DNA of 64,000 bases from Bacteroidetes bacterium UBA2364. GTDB lineage: Bacteria > Bacteroidota > Rhodothermia > Rhodothermales > UBA2364. The position numbers and the translations under genes were made by a program. The DNA is taken from the NCBI GenBank assembly GCA_002344075.1, contig DDTM01000064.1, forward strand, positions 1 through 64,000. The letters run 5' to 3'. A model generated the notes under the pieces. The model searched no databases and was not told the origin of the DNA. It worked only from the letters and a program-made list of their open reading frames with translations. This document shows, piece by piece, positions 33,503 through 41,878 of this stretch. How positions within the stretch are numbered: the stretch's first letter is position 1; each line of letters begins with the position of its first letter.

Positions 33503-34168
33503 ATGCTCACTCAGGCCATTCAGGATTACCTGAAACTTATTTATCGTTTTGAAGCAGAAGGCAGACGCCCCTCTACCAACGACTTGGCAAGGGGGATGGA
33601 CGTTGCGGCTGCATCGGTAACCAATATGCTTAAACGTCTTGCAGACTTGAAATTGGTGACCTATGCCTCGTATCGAGGGGTTTCCCTTACCGATTCTGGG
33701 CGGCTGATTGCATTAGAAATGTTGCGCCATCATCGGTTAATCGAAACCTATCTGGCACAGGCTTTGGGGTATTCGTTGGATCAGCTACACGACGAAGCTG
33801 AGCACCTGGAACATCACATTTCCGAACAATTTGAAGAACGTATAGATGCACTGCTGGGATATCCCCGGTACGATCCTCATGGAGACCCGATCCCTTCCAA
33901 AGAGGGCCTAATTCCGCCGAGGTGTAATCAAGCCCTTTCCGAAGCCGCTTTAGATGTAGATTGGGTGGTTCGTCGGATTTCTGATCACAGCAAAGAACTT
34001 CTTCGATATTTGATGCACTGCCACTTGGTTCCGGAAACGAAGCTAAGGATTATGGATAGGGCGCCTTTTGAGGGGCCGCTAACATTGCGTATTGGGGAAA
34101 CCGAGGTGATGGTGGGCTATAAAGCGGCTTGCTATGTCTATGTAGAACAAGTGGATAGGGGGGCTTAA
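33503..34168 (+). CDS. DtxR/MntR-family metal-dependent repressor
   Basis: 221 residues from ATG 33503; a TTG at 33500 adds one residue. Family N-terminus MLTQAIQDYLKLIYRFEAEG, winged helix (SVTNMLKRLADLKLVTYA), and the dimerisation/metal domain with HHRLIETYLAQALGY, DEAEHLEHHISE and DPHGDPIPS. A short C-terminal SH3-like part follows. It represses metal uptake when Mn or Fe is bound. Its stop shares bases with the start of the lipoprotein gene (TAATG), so it is the first gene of the importer operon and autoregulated through the palindrome upstream. Confidence 0.9.
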   Translation: MLTQAIQDYLKLIYRFEAEGRRPSTNDLARGMDVAAASVTNMLKRLADLKLVTYASYRGVSLTDSGRLIALEMLRHHRLIETYLAQALGYSLDQLHDEAEHLEHHISEQFEERIDALLGYPRYDPHGDPIPSKEGLIPPRCNQALSEAALDVDWVVRRISDHSKELLRYLMHCHLVPETKLRIMDRAPFEGPLTLRIGETEVMVGYKAACYVYVEQVDRGA

Positions 34169-35079
34169 TGAATAGATTTTTATATTTCGGCTTGGTATTG
34201 ATTTTTGCTGGATGTACCAGGCCACAAGCCGATGATCAGGGGAAATTTCGCGTGGTGACCACCACTGGTATGATCGCCGATGCCGTGAAGGAGATTGGGC
34301 GGGAGTATGTTTCTGTGAAAGCATTGATGGGGCCGGGTGTAGATCCGCATTTATACAAGGCCACCCAAGGTGATTTGTTTAGCCTGATGGATGCAGATTT
34401 GGTGCTGTATAATGGCATTCATTTGGAAGGGAAAATGGGTGAGGTACTGGAGAAATTAGCCCGTCGAAAACCGGTACTCAGTTTGGGTAAAGCCATTCCA
34501 CCAGAAAAACTTCTTCATTTATCCGGAGAAGGGGAGGCGGCCTATGACCCCCATATTTGGTTTGATGTGTCGCTATGGCAAAGAGTGGCCGAAGCGATTG
34601 GGCAAAAGTTGGCGGCGATGCTACCGGATAAACAAATGGAAATCCATGCCAATACCACCGCTTATGTAGCACGTCTCCGGGAGTTAGAGAGCCATATCCA
34701 TGGTCGGGTGGCCGAGGTTCCGCAGGAGCATCGCATTTTGCTCACAGCACACGATGCTTTTGGATATTTTGGCCGCGCTTATGGTTTTCGGGTTATGGGG
34801 CTTCAAGGCATCAGTACTGTGGGAGAATATGGCTTAGGAGACATACGGCGGGTGGTTCATACTATTACCCAAAACCGGATTAAAGCGGTTTTTGTGGAGT
34901 CGAGCGTCTCGCCGCGTGCCATAGAAGCGGTGGTGGAAGGAGCCAAGCAACGTGGGCATTTGGTGCGTATTGGTGGGCACTTGTTCTCGGATGCGATGGG
35001 ACAGCCCGGTACCTCGAAAGGGACTTATATGGGGATGATGCGCCACAACGTCTATACCATTGTGCAGGCACTTAAATAA
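34168..35079 (+). CDS. Metal ABC transporter substrate-binding lipoprotein (TroA/MntA/ZnuA family)
   Basis: 303 residues. Lipobox FAGC (near residue 16). Cluster A-I metal-binding fold with ligands visible as H in VDPHLYKA, H in YDPHIWFD, E in AVFVESSVSP and D in HLFSDAMG. The LTAHDAFGYFGRAYGF segment is characteristic. There is no long His-rich loop as in ZnuA, which slightly favours Mn or Fe over Zn. It delivers the ion to the permease pair. Confidence 0.88.
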   Translation: MNRFLYFGLVLIFAGCTRPQADDQGKFRVVTTTGMIADAVKEIGREYVSVKALMGPGVDPHLYKATQGDLFSLMDADLVLYNGIHLEGKMGEVLEKLARRKPVLSLGKAIPPEKLLHLSGEGEAAYDPHIWFDVSLWQRVAEAIGQKLAAMLPDKQMEIHANTTAYVARLRELESHIHGRVAEVPQEHRILLTAHDAFGYFGRAYGFRVMGLQGISTVGEYGLGDIRRVVHTITQNRIKAVFVESSVSPRAIEAVVEGAKQRGHLVRIGGHLFSDAMGQPGTSKGTYMGMMRHNVYTIVQALK

Positions 35080-35180
35080 GACATAAGGTCTAAGGCGCAC
35101 CGATATTGGGATGTTAAAGGGTAGGTATGCTGTACATGGAAAAGCGTAAATAAGATAATATAAAATAAATAATTAACAAT

Positions 35181-35999
35181 ATGATCGTATCCGATGCCCG
35201 ACGATCCGAGGGGCAAACCATCGCCTTAGAAGTACACGATCTGACGGTGGCCTATCGCGATAAACCTGTGATTTGGGGGGTTGATTTTGCTTTACCAGAG
35301 CGGCAACTTGCTGCCATTGTAGGGCCAAATGGTGCAGGAAAATCTACGTTGCTCAAAACCATTATGGGGTTGATAACAGCGGCATCCGGACAGGTTCGGG
35401 TTTATGACCAGCCCTTAGAGGCAGTACGCAAAGAAGTGGCTTATGTGCCGCAGCGAGAATCGGTGGACTGGGACTTTCCGACCAATGTGCTGGATGTTGT
35501 GATGATGGGTCGTTATGGCCAAATGGGTCTGTTTAGCCGCCCAGGAAAGGCCGATCGTGAAGCTGCCATGAGTGCCTTAGAAAAAGTGGGTATGGCCGAG
35601 TTTGCCAAGCGGCAAATCTCACAACTTTCGGGTGGACAGCAACAGCGCATTTTCTTGGCCCGTGCTTTGGCCCAAGAAGCCCGCTTATACTTGATGGACG
35701 AGCCTTTTGCGGGCGTGGATGCGGCTACAGAAGCTGCCATTCTGGAACTCTTGCAATCCCTGCGTGCTGAAGGTCGGACGGTCTTGGTGGTCCATCATGA
35801 CCTGCAAACAGTAGCCGACTATTTTGACTATGTACTCATGATAAACATGCGGCTTATTGCCGATGGACGAATGGAGGAAACCTTCACTACCGAAAACCTC
35901 CAAAAAACCTATGGCGGACGCCTCAATCTGCTTTCGGAAGTGGCGCATCTGGCTACCCGTCATAGCCATATTCTCCAGGCCGAAAAAAAACCAGAATGA
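35181..35999 (+). CDS. Metal ABC transporter ATPase (TroB/MntB type)
   Basis: 272 residues. Walker A GPNGAGKST, Q-loop YVPQRESVDWDFP (typical of metal importers), signature LSGGQQQRIFLARA, Walker B LYLMDEPFAGVD and H-loop VVHHDLQTV. A 100-nt AT-rich gap separates it from the lipoprotein gene, and it overlaps the permease by 4 nt. Confidence 0.92.
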   Translation: MIVSDARRSEGQTIALEVHDLTVAYRDKPVIWGVDFALPERQLAAIVGPNGAGKSTLLKTIMGLITAASGQVRVYDQPLEAVRKEVAYVPQRESVDWDFPTNVLDVVMMGRYGQMGLFSRPGKADREAAMSALEKVGMAEFAKRQISQLSGGQQQRIFLARALAQEARLYLMDEPFAGVDAATEAAILELLQSLRAEGRTVLVVHHDLQTVADYFDYVLMINMRLIADGRMEETFTTENLQKTYGGRLNLLSEVAHLATRHSHILQAEKKPE

Positions 36000-37306
36000 T
36001 GAACGAACTACTCGATTTTATCTTGCTTCGTGAAGCCAATACCCGTTATGTGGTGGCTGGAACGGTGTTGTTGGGACTGACAGCAGGCATGTTGGGCAGT
36101 TTTACGGTTTTGCGTAGGCGGGCATTGTTGGGGGATGCTATTGCACATGCCGTTTTGCCAGGCGTGTGTCTTGCTTTTATGTTCACGGGGACCAAAGATC
36201 CGTTTATATTGCTGGTAGGCGCGTTGATATCGGGTGGGTTGGCCACTTTTTTCATGGATGTGGTGCAACGAAATACCAAACTGCCTCCGGATGTTGTATT
36301 GGCGTTGGTATTGTCTGTGTTTTTTGGGATCGGGATTTTTTTGCTTACCATGATTCAGCAATCCGGTATGGCGGCCCAAACAGGTTTGGATAAGTTTCTC
36401 TTCGGGCAGGCGGCCTCGATGATGGGGCGCGATGTGGTCTTGTTCGGATTAATTGGAGGAAGTGTTCTGTTTATTTTGTTCATTTTCTTTAATCCCTTGA
36501 AATTGATCAGCTTCGATCCCGCTTTTGCGTCTTCGGTTGGGTTTCATGTTTTTCGGTATGATGCTTTGCTGACGGCTTTGTTGGTGGCCGCTATCACCGT
36601 AGGTATTCAGGCCGTTGGCGTAGTACTTATGGCTGCTCTTTTGGTAACGCCCGCCGTTGCCGCTCGGTATTGGACGGAGGATCTGCGTGTGATGATGTGG
36701 CTGGCGGGGGCATTTGGGGCCTTGAGTGGGTGGTTGGGGGCATTTGCCTCCTATTATATTCCGGGTTTACCCACCGGCCCATGTGTTGTGGTGGCCACCA
36801 CATTCATTTTTGCAACCTCCATGTTTTTTGCACCCGAACGCGGTGTAATGGCCAGATGGTTGCGACACAGGCAAACAGGGCGGCGTATCATGCGGGAAAA
36901 TGTCTTGAAAACCTTGTATCAATTGCATGAAGAAGTGCCTGAAAAACAATTATTTACACTTCATGACATTTCGGAAAAACGATTTTTTGTTCCCCAAGAA
37001 CTGGCTTTATGTCTGAGGCGTTTGGTAAAAGAAGGATATGTGAGGCAAGCGGAAAGGGGGTACCTTTTTCAACAAAAAGGTTGGGAAGAAGCCATACGAA
37101 TTACGCGGTTACACCGACTTTGGGAAGTATATCTCGCCGAGCATCTGGCTTTTCCGGATGACCACGTACATGCCGATGCCGAGGCAATGGAACACATGAT
37201 TACACCTGAATTAGAGGAAAAACTGCGCCAAACCCTAAATCATCCTCTACATGATCCACATGCCTCGCCCATTCCCTACAACAATTCAGCCAGCACGAGT
37301 ACGTAA
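35996..37306 (+). CDS. Metal ABC permease fused to a C-terminal DtxR-like domain
   Basis: 436 residues. Residues 1 to about 285 are a TroC-like permease with eight or nine helices (RRRALLGDAIAHAVLPGVCL is the family hallmark). Residues about 300-436 (LKTLYQLHEEVPEKQLFTLH, ALCLRRLVKEGYVRQAERGY, LHRLWEVYLAEHLAFPDDHV, DAEAMEHMITPELEEKL, HDPHASPIP) form a DtxR-type winged helix plus metal-binding dimerisation domain. The fusion could gate transport by cytoplasmic metal or tether a regulator to the membrane. Similar TroC-repressor fusions exist in some Bacteroidota, to my recollection. Confidence 0.88.
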   Translation: MMNELLDFILLREANTRYVVAGTVLLGLTAGMLGSFTVLRRRALLGDAIAHAVLPGVCLAFMFTGTKDPFILLVGALISGGLATFFMDVVQRNTKLPPDVVLALVLSVFFGIGIFLLTMIQQSGMAAQTGLDKFLFGQAASMMGRDVVLFGLIGGSVLFILFIFFNPLKLISFDPAFASSVGFHVFRYDALLTALLVAAITVGIQAVGVVLMAALLVTPAVAARYWTEDLRVMMWLAGAFGALSGWLGAFASYYIPGLPTGPCVVVATTFIFATSMFFAPERGVMARWLRHRQTGRRIMRENVLKTLYQLHEEVPEKQLFTLHDISEKRFFVPQELALCLRRLVKEGYVRQAERGYLFQQKGWEEAIRITRLHRLWEVYLAEHLAFPDDHVHADAEAMEHMITPELEEKLRQTLNHPLHDPHASPIPYNNSASTST

Positions 37307-37370
37307 CTATTTTACAGACGGCTGGGTCTGATGGAGACGCAAAAGTTTTGTACCCAAACTCCCAAACACA

Positions 37371-39512
37371 ATGAAGCGTATTTTCACCCTTGTTTTCCTT
37401 GCCAGCCTGCATCTGCTGCGGGCACAGAACACCCAACCCCTAATAGCCGCCCATTTTACAGAAGAAAAAATTACGGTGGATGGTCAATTAAATGAGGCCA
37501 TTTGGCAGTCTATTACCCCGGAAACGGATTTTCGCCAAAGGCAGCCTTCCGAAGGGCAGCCCGGAACCGAAAAATCGGAACTCCGCATTGCTTACGACCG
37601 AGACAACCTCTATTTTGGCTTGGTCTTTTACGACAAAGAACCCCACCTTATCCGTGCCAATGTCTTTGATCGAGGCGGACGCATAGACAAGGACGACAAC
37701 ATCCAAATCGGTTTAGATACCTATTTTGATGGCCGAAATGGCTATATCTTCGAGATGAACCCGCTGGGCACACAGGACGATGCCCTAATCTCTGATGAAA
37801 AAACGTATAACTGGGATTGGAATGGGGTGTATTTTAGCGAAGGCCGTGTTACCGATTTTGGCTGGGTATTGGAGGTGAAAATCCCTTTTAAAACCATTCG
37901 GTTTAGTAAAGACGACGAATTGGTGATGGGAGTCGCGGTTCAGCGGGTCATTAACCGCAAAAATGAACGCCTCACGTTTCCATTTATTCCGCTTAATTAT
38001 AAATCGGAATTATTGTCTGTATCACGATATGCCAAATTAGTAGGGATTAAAAATGTAAACCGTGGACGAAATTTACAGATTAAGCCCTATGCCATTGTGG
38101 GCGCACAACGCAATCTTCAAACGAATAATACTGCTAAGAATGAGATTGTCCGTAATGCAGGTGTGGATGTGAAGTATGGTTTATCGTCTAACCTGACCTT
38201 AGACTTGACATACAATACGGATTTTGCACAAGTGGAGGCCGACGCCGCCCAAATCAATCTTACCCGTTTTAATCTGTTTTTACCCGAAAAGCGAGAGTTC
38301 TTTTTAGAACGAAATGGTTTATTTGAATTTGGAAATACCGGCGAAACGGAAACTTTTTTTAGCCGCAATATAGGGATTACCAATGATATTCTGGCGGGGG
38401 CAAGAATAACCGGACAGCAAGGCAAACTCTCGGTGGGTCTCCTAAATATCCAGACAAAGAGCAATGACTCACAAAAGGGTCAAAATTATGGTGCAATGCG
38501 CCTCAGGGCGGAAGTGATGCCCCAACTCAGTATTGGAGCCATTTTTACAAATGTCCAGAATGATGAGGCGTATAACCGTGTGGCTGGAGCTGATGCCAGT
38601 TATCGCTTTTGGGGCGCGAGTGAACTTAGCGGCTGGTTCAATACTGTTTGGGATTCCCGCAAAAACCAAAACACTGCTGCCGGAAACCTGTCTTTGCTTT
38701 TCCTGAAAGACCTCTATAATGCAAAATTCCAATATACTCAGGTAGATGCCGGGTATAATCCTGGATTGGGATTTGTGGAACGCGATAATGTACAGCGTTA
38801 TGCTGCGAGTGCCTCTTATAATCCTTATATCAGCCGGACCGGCCAGAAAAAAGTCCGACGACTATCCTTTACCGGATCGGGCGAGTATCTCAAAAACCAA
38901 GCAGGTACATTAGAATCCTCGGAGGTTGTTTTTAATGGAACGGTTTTATTTGTGAAACGTGATCGGTTTGGTCTGAAAGTGACCCGGGCATTTGAAAACC
39001 TAATTGCACCTTTTGCAATACGTCCCGATGTGGTAATTCCTGCCGGAGAATACCACTTCAACTTTGCTGCATTAACGGCTTCGAGCGACCCAAGCCGACC
39101 GCTTTACATCACCGCTACGGCGCAAACAGGCGGTTTTTATCATGGAACCCGCACACTCCTCCAAAACCTGATCGGCTATCGCTTCTCGAAATACCTAAAG
39201 GCGGAACAAACCATTAATTATAATATCATAGATTTGCCCTTAACCAATGGCCGCTTTGATGCCACTACCTATGGTCTCACGGTCCAAGCCGCTACCAGTC
39301 GAAAATTATTCGCCAATGCCCTGATTCAATATGATAACTTCTCGCACCGTTTCCGCTCCAATATTCGCATTAATTGGATTCATCGGCCCGGTAGCGATCT
39401 GTTTTTGGTGTTTAATACGGGTTATTTCTTCCAAGACCACATCCGGTTCCGTGAAGAAGACCTGCTTAACCGCATGGGAGTGGCCAAACTTACGTATTTA
39501 TTCCAATTGTAA
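37371..39512 (+). CDS. DUF5916 outer-membrane protein with CBM9-like N-terminal domain
   Basis: 713 residues. Signal peptide (LVFLASLHLLRA). A carbohydrate-binding family 9-like sandwich (about 25-215: ITVDGQLNEAIWQSI, LRIAYDRDNLYFGLVFYD, GWVLEVKIPFKTIRF) precedes the DUF5916 region, whose C-terminal about 450 residues look like a beta-barrel. Motifs LDLTYNTDFAQVEADAAQIN and FLPEKREFFLER are diagnostic. It lies between two permease genes of a metal importer, which suggests a role in passing metal (or a chelate) over the outer membrane. That is context-based. Confidence 0.85.
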   Translation: MKRIFTLVFLASLHLLRAQNTQPLIAAHFTEEKITVDGQLNEAIWQSITPETDFRQRQPSEGQPGTEKSELRIAYDRDNLYFGLVFYDKEPHLIRANVFDRGGRIDKDDNIQIGLDTYFDGRNGYIFEMNPLGTQDDALISDEKTYNWDWNGVYFSEGRVTDFGWVLEVKIPFKTIRFSKDDELVMGVAVQRVINRKNERLTFPFIPLNYKSELLSVSRYAKLVGIKNVNRGRNLQIKPYAIVGAQRNLQTNNTAKNEIVRNAGVDVKYGLSSNLTLDLTYNTDFAQVEADAAQINLTRFNLFLPEKREFFLERNGLFEFGNTGETETFFSRNIGITNDILAGARITGQQGKLSVGLLNIQTKSNDSQKGQNYGAMRLRAEVMPQLSIGAIFTNVQNDEAYNRVAGADASYRFWGASELSGWFNTVWDSRKNQNTAAGNLSLLFLKDLYNAKFQYTQVDAGYNPGLGFVERDNVQRYAASASYNPYISRTGQKKVRRLSFTGSGEYLKNQAGTLESSEVVFNGTVLFVKRDRFGLKVTRAFENLIAPFAIRPDVVIPAGEYHFNFAALTASSDPSRPLYITATAQTGGFYHGTRTLLQNLIGYRFSKYLKAEQTINYNIIDLPLTNGRFDATTYGLTVQAATSRKLFANALIQYDNFSHRFRSNIRINWIHRPGSDLFLVFNTGYFFQDHIRFREEDLLNRMGVAKLTYLFQL

Positions 39513-39526
39513 AATCGCCATCGCAC

Positions 39527-40426
39527 ATGAGCATGGAATTTGAAATCATCTTTACGGCTGTAATGGTGGCCACGGCCTGCGCCCTTGTCGGAACCTTCAT
39601 GATGTTGCGCAAAATTACCATGTTGGCCGATGCCATTAGCCACGCTGTTTTGCCGGGCATTGTTCTGGCCTTTTTACTAACAGGTAGCCGTAACGTCCTA
39701 CCTATGTTAATCGGGGCAGGGCTTCTGGGGCTATTAACCACGTGGCTTACCGAGCTGCTCCGAAACCGGGGGCGGGTGAACGAGGATGCTGCGATGGGCA
39801 CTGTTTTTACTTTCCTATTTGCCGTCGGGGTTATCCTCATTTCGTTGTTTAGCCGCCAAGTAGATTTAGACCAAGACTGCGTGCTCTATGGCGAAATCGC
39901 CTATGTACCCTTAGACCTTGAAACCCATCTGGGATTAACCCTGCCACGTGCTTTCTGGCAAACGGGTGGGGTTTTGCTCTTGGTCGTAGCATTTGTGGGA
40001 TTGGGTTACAAAGAACTCAAACTCTGCGCTTTCGATCCTGCCTATGCGGTATCTGTGGGGATTTCGACGGTTGTTTGGCATTATGCCCTCATGAGCGTTG
40101 TTTCGCTGGTCACGGTTTCTTCGTTCGAGAGTGTGGGGGCCATTCTGGTAGTGGCTCTTATTGTTGCTCCGCCAGCGACAGCCTTCTTGCTTACCGATAA
40201 GTTGCGTTGGCTATTGGGCATTGCTGTCGGAATTGGTGGCCTCTCTTCTGTATTGGGGTATTATGTGGCCGCGTATTATAATGCCTCTATCGCCGGAGGG
40301 ATTACCGTTGTGCTGGGTGCGTTATTTTTGATCGTTTTTTTGTTCGCTCCCGATAACGGGCTGGTTATCCGATGGCAAAAAGGTCGTAGGACACCGCAAA
40401 GCGTAGTCGCAGAACCTTCACGCTGA
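39527..40426 (+). CDS. Second metal ABC permease (TroD/MntD type)
   Basis: 299 residues, about eight helices, with LADAISHAVLPGIVLAFLL, ALVGTFMMLRKITML and FDPAYAVSVGISTVVWHY. It is a separate permease of the same family as the 35996 gene, without a regulatory tail. The pair would form the hetero-dimeric channel. It starts 14 nt after the DUF5916 gene and is last in the operon. Confidence 0.9.
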   Translation: MSMEFEIIFTAVMVATACALVGTFMMLRKITMLADAISHAVLPGIVLAFLLTGSRNVLPMLIGAGLLGLLTTWLTELLRNRGRVNEDAAMGTVFTFLFAVGVILISLFSRQVDLDQDCVLYGEIAYVPLDLETHLGLTLPRAFWQTGGVLLLVVAFVGLGYKELKLCAFDPAYAVSVGISTVVWHYALMSVVSLVTVSSFESVGAILVVALIVAPPATAFLLTDKLRWLLGIAVGIGGLSSVLGYYVAAYYNASIAGGITVVLGALFLIVFLFAPDNGLVIRWQKGRRTPQSVVAEPSR

Positions 40427-40526
40427 ATCAACGCGGCTTTCGTAGGGCCTTCCGTAACTTTCTCTTTCCGAAACCAATTGCGAACTAAAGGAACCCTTTA
40501 ATCTTGTTTATAAATAACATACGTTT

Positions 40527-41738
40527 ATGTCTGTGAAATTTAATGCGGAAGATGTCTATCAATTTGAGTCGTTATTGTCGGAAGAGCAAAGCCTCATCAT
40601 GCAGGCGGCCCGCGACTATTCCCAGCAGTATTTAGAACCTCGTGCATTGAAAGGCAATCAGGAGGGGTATTTTGATCCGGAAATCCCAAAGGAAATGGGC
40701 GAACGTGGCTTGCTTGGGGCGACCATTCCCGAATCTTATGGAGGTCTGGGCGCAGGTTATACAGCCTATGGTCTGATTGCCCGCGAAGTAGAACGGGTGG
40801 ACTCTGCCTACCGTAGTTTTATGTCGGTACAATCTTCTTTGGTGATGTGGCCCATCTACAAATTCGGAACGGAAGCACAAAAACAACGCTTCTTGCCGAA
40901 ACTTGCAACGGCTGAACTGATTGGCTGTTTTGGTCTTACGGAGCCAGATCATGGCTCAGATCCTGCTTCGATGGTGACAAATGCCCGTAAAACTGAAGGC
41001 GGATGGCGGCTTAATGGGGCCAAAATGTGGATCACCAATGCTCCTATCGCCGATATTGCGGTGGTCTGGGCCAAGGCCAAGGAGCATGAAAATGATCCGG
41101 GTGTGATTCGTGGCTTTATCGTAGAACGTGGTTTTAAGGGCTTTACTACGCCTAAAATCCCGCACAAAATGTCGCTTCGCGCCTCCGAAACAGGCGAAAT
41201 CGTCCTCGAAGATTGCTTTGTGCCCGATGAGAACGTATTTCCAGAGATTCGTGGTCTCAAAGGACCTTTCACCTGCCTAAACAGTGCACGTTATGGCATC
41301 GTTTGGGGTACCTTGGGGGCTGCCGAAAACTGTTATGCTCGCGCCAAAAAATACGTCTCCGAGCGCCAGCAATTTGGATATCCGCTTGCAGCAAACCAAC
41401 TAGTCCAAACCAAACTTGCGAACATGGCCACCGACATCACGGCCATGCAATTATTCGCGTGGCGCTTGGGTAATTTACACGATCTGGGCCAAAGTATGCC
41501 GCCACAAATCTCGTTAGCCAAACGCTACAACTGCGGAAAAGCACTCGAAATTGCCCGTATTTCCCGTGACATGCTGGGCGGAAATGGAACCAGTGGCGAG
41601 TTTCGCGTGATTCATCACGCCGTCAATCTCGAAAGTGTAAATACCTACGAAGGTACTTACGACATACATGGGTTGATCTTGGGACGTGAAATTACTGGAA
41701 TCCAGTCCTTTCAACCGCGTGGAAATGATGTAGCGTAA
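40527..41738 (+). CDS. gcdH: Acyl-CoA dehydrogenase, glutaryl-CoA dehydrogenase type
   Basis: 403 residues. Acyl-CoA dehydrogenase fold with FAD-contact CFGLTEPDHGSDPASM and KMWITNAPIADIAVV. The catalytic Glu is in VNTYEGTYDIHGLILGREIT and the substrate-side segment is SVQSSLVMWPIYKFG, both matching glutaryl-CoA dehydrogenase, which oxidises and decarboxylates glutaryl-CoA in lysine/tryptophan breakdown. It is monocistronic and followed by a terminator. Confidence 0.87.
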   Translation: MSVKFNAEDVYQFESLLSEEQSLIMQAARDYSQQYLEPRALKGNQEGYFDPEIPKEMGERGLLGATIPESYGGLGAGYTAYGLIAREVERVDSAYRSFMSVQSSLVMWPIYKFGTEAQKQRFLPKLATAELIGCFGLTEPDHGSDPASMVTNARKTEGGWRLNGAKMWITNAPIADIAVVWAKAKEHENDPGVIRGFIVERGFKGFTTPKIPHKMSLRASETGEIVLEDCFVPDENVFPEIRGLKGPFTCLNSARYGIVWGTLGAAENCYARAKKYVSERQQFGYPLAANQLVQTKLANMATDITAMQLFAWRLGNLHDLGQSMPPQISLAKRYNCGKALEIARISRDMLGGNGTSGEFRVIHHAVNLESVNTYEGTYDIHGLILGREITGIQSFQPRGNDVA

Positions 41739-41759
41739 ATCTCGCAACTACATGCTTTT

Positions 41760-41789
41760 AGGCCCTTTGTCCTACAGGGGGCCTTTTTT
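41760..41789 (+). terminator. Terminator of the glutaryl-CoA dehydrogenase gene
   Basis: AGGCCC (41760-41765) / GGGCCT (41779-41784) stem followed by a run of Ts, 22 nt past the stop codon. Confidence 0.75.
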
Positions 41790-41812
41790 CGCACTTCTTA
41801 AATTGTAGTTTC

Positions 41813-41848
41813 AAACGCCTCGCTGGTATGTAAACTAACGAGGCGTTT
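41813..41848. terminator. Second, bidirectional-looking terminator
   Basis: AAACGCCTCG (41813-41822) pairs perfectly with CGAGGCGTTT (41839-41848). It lies between convergent genes and can serve the propeller-repeat gene on the minus strand. Confidence 0.75.
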
Positions 41849-41878
41849 TTTATGCAGAAAGCATTATAGGGCTTTTAT

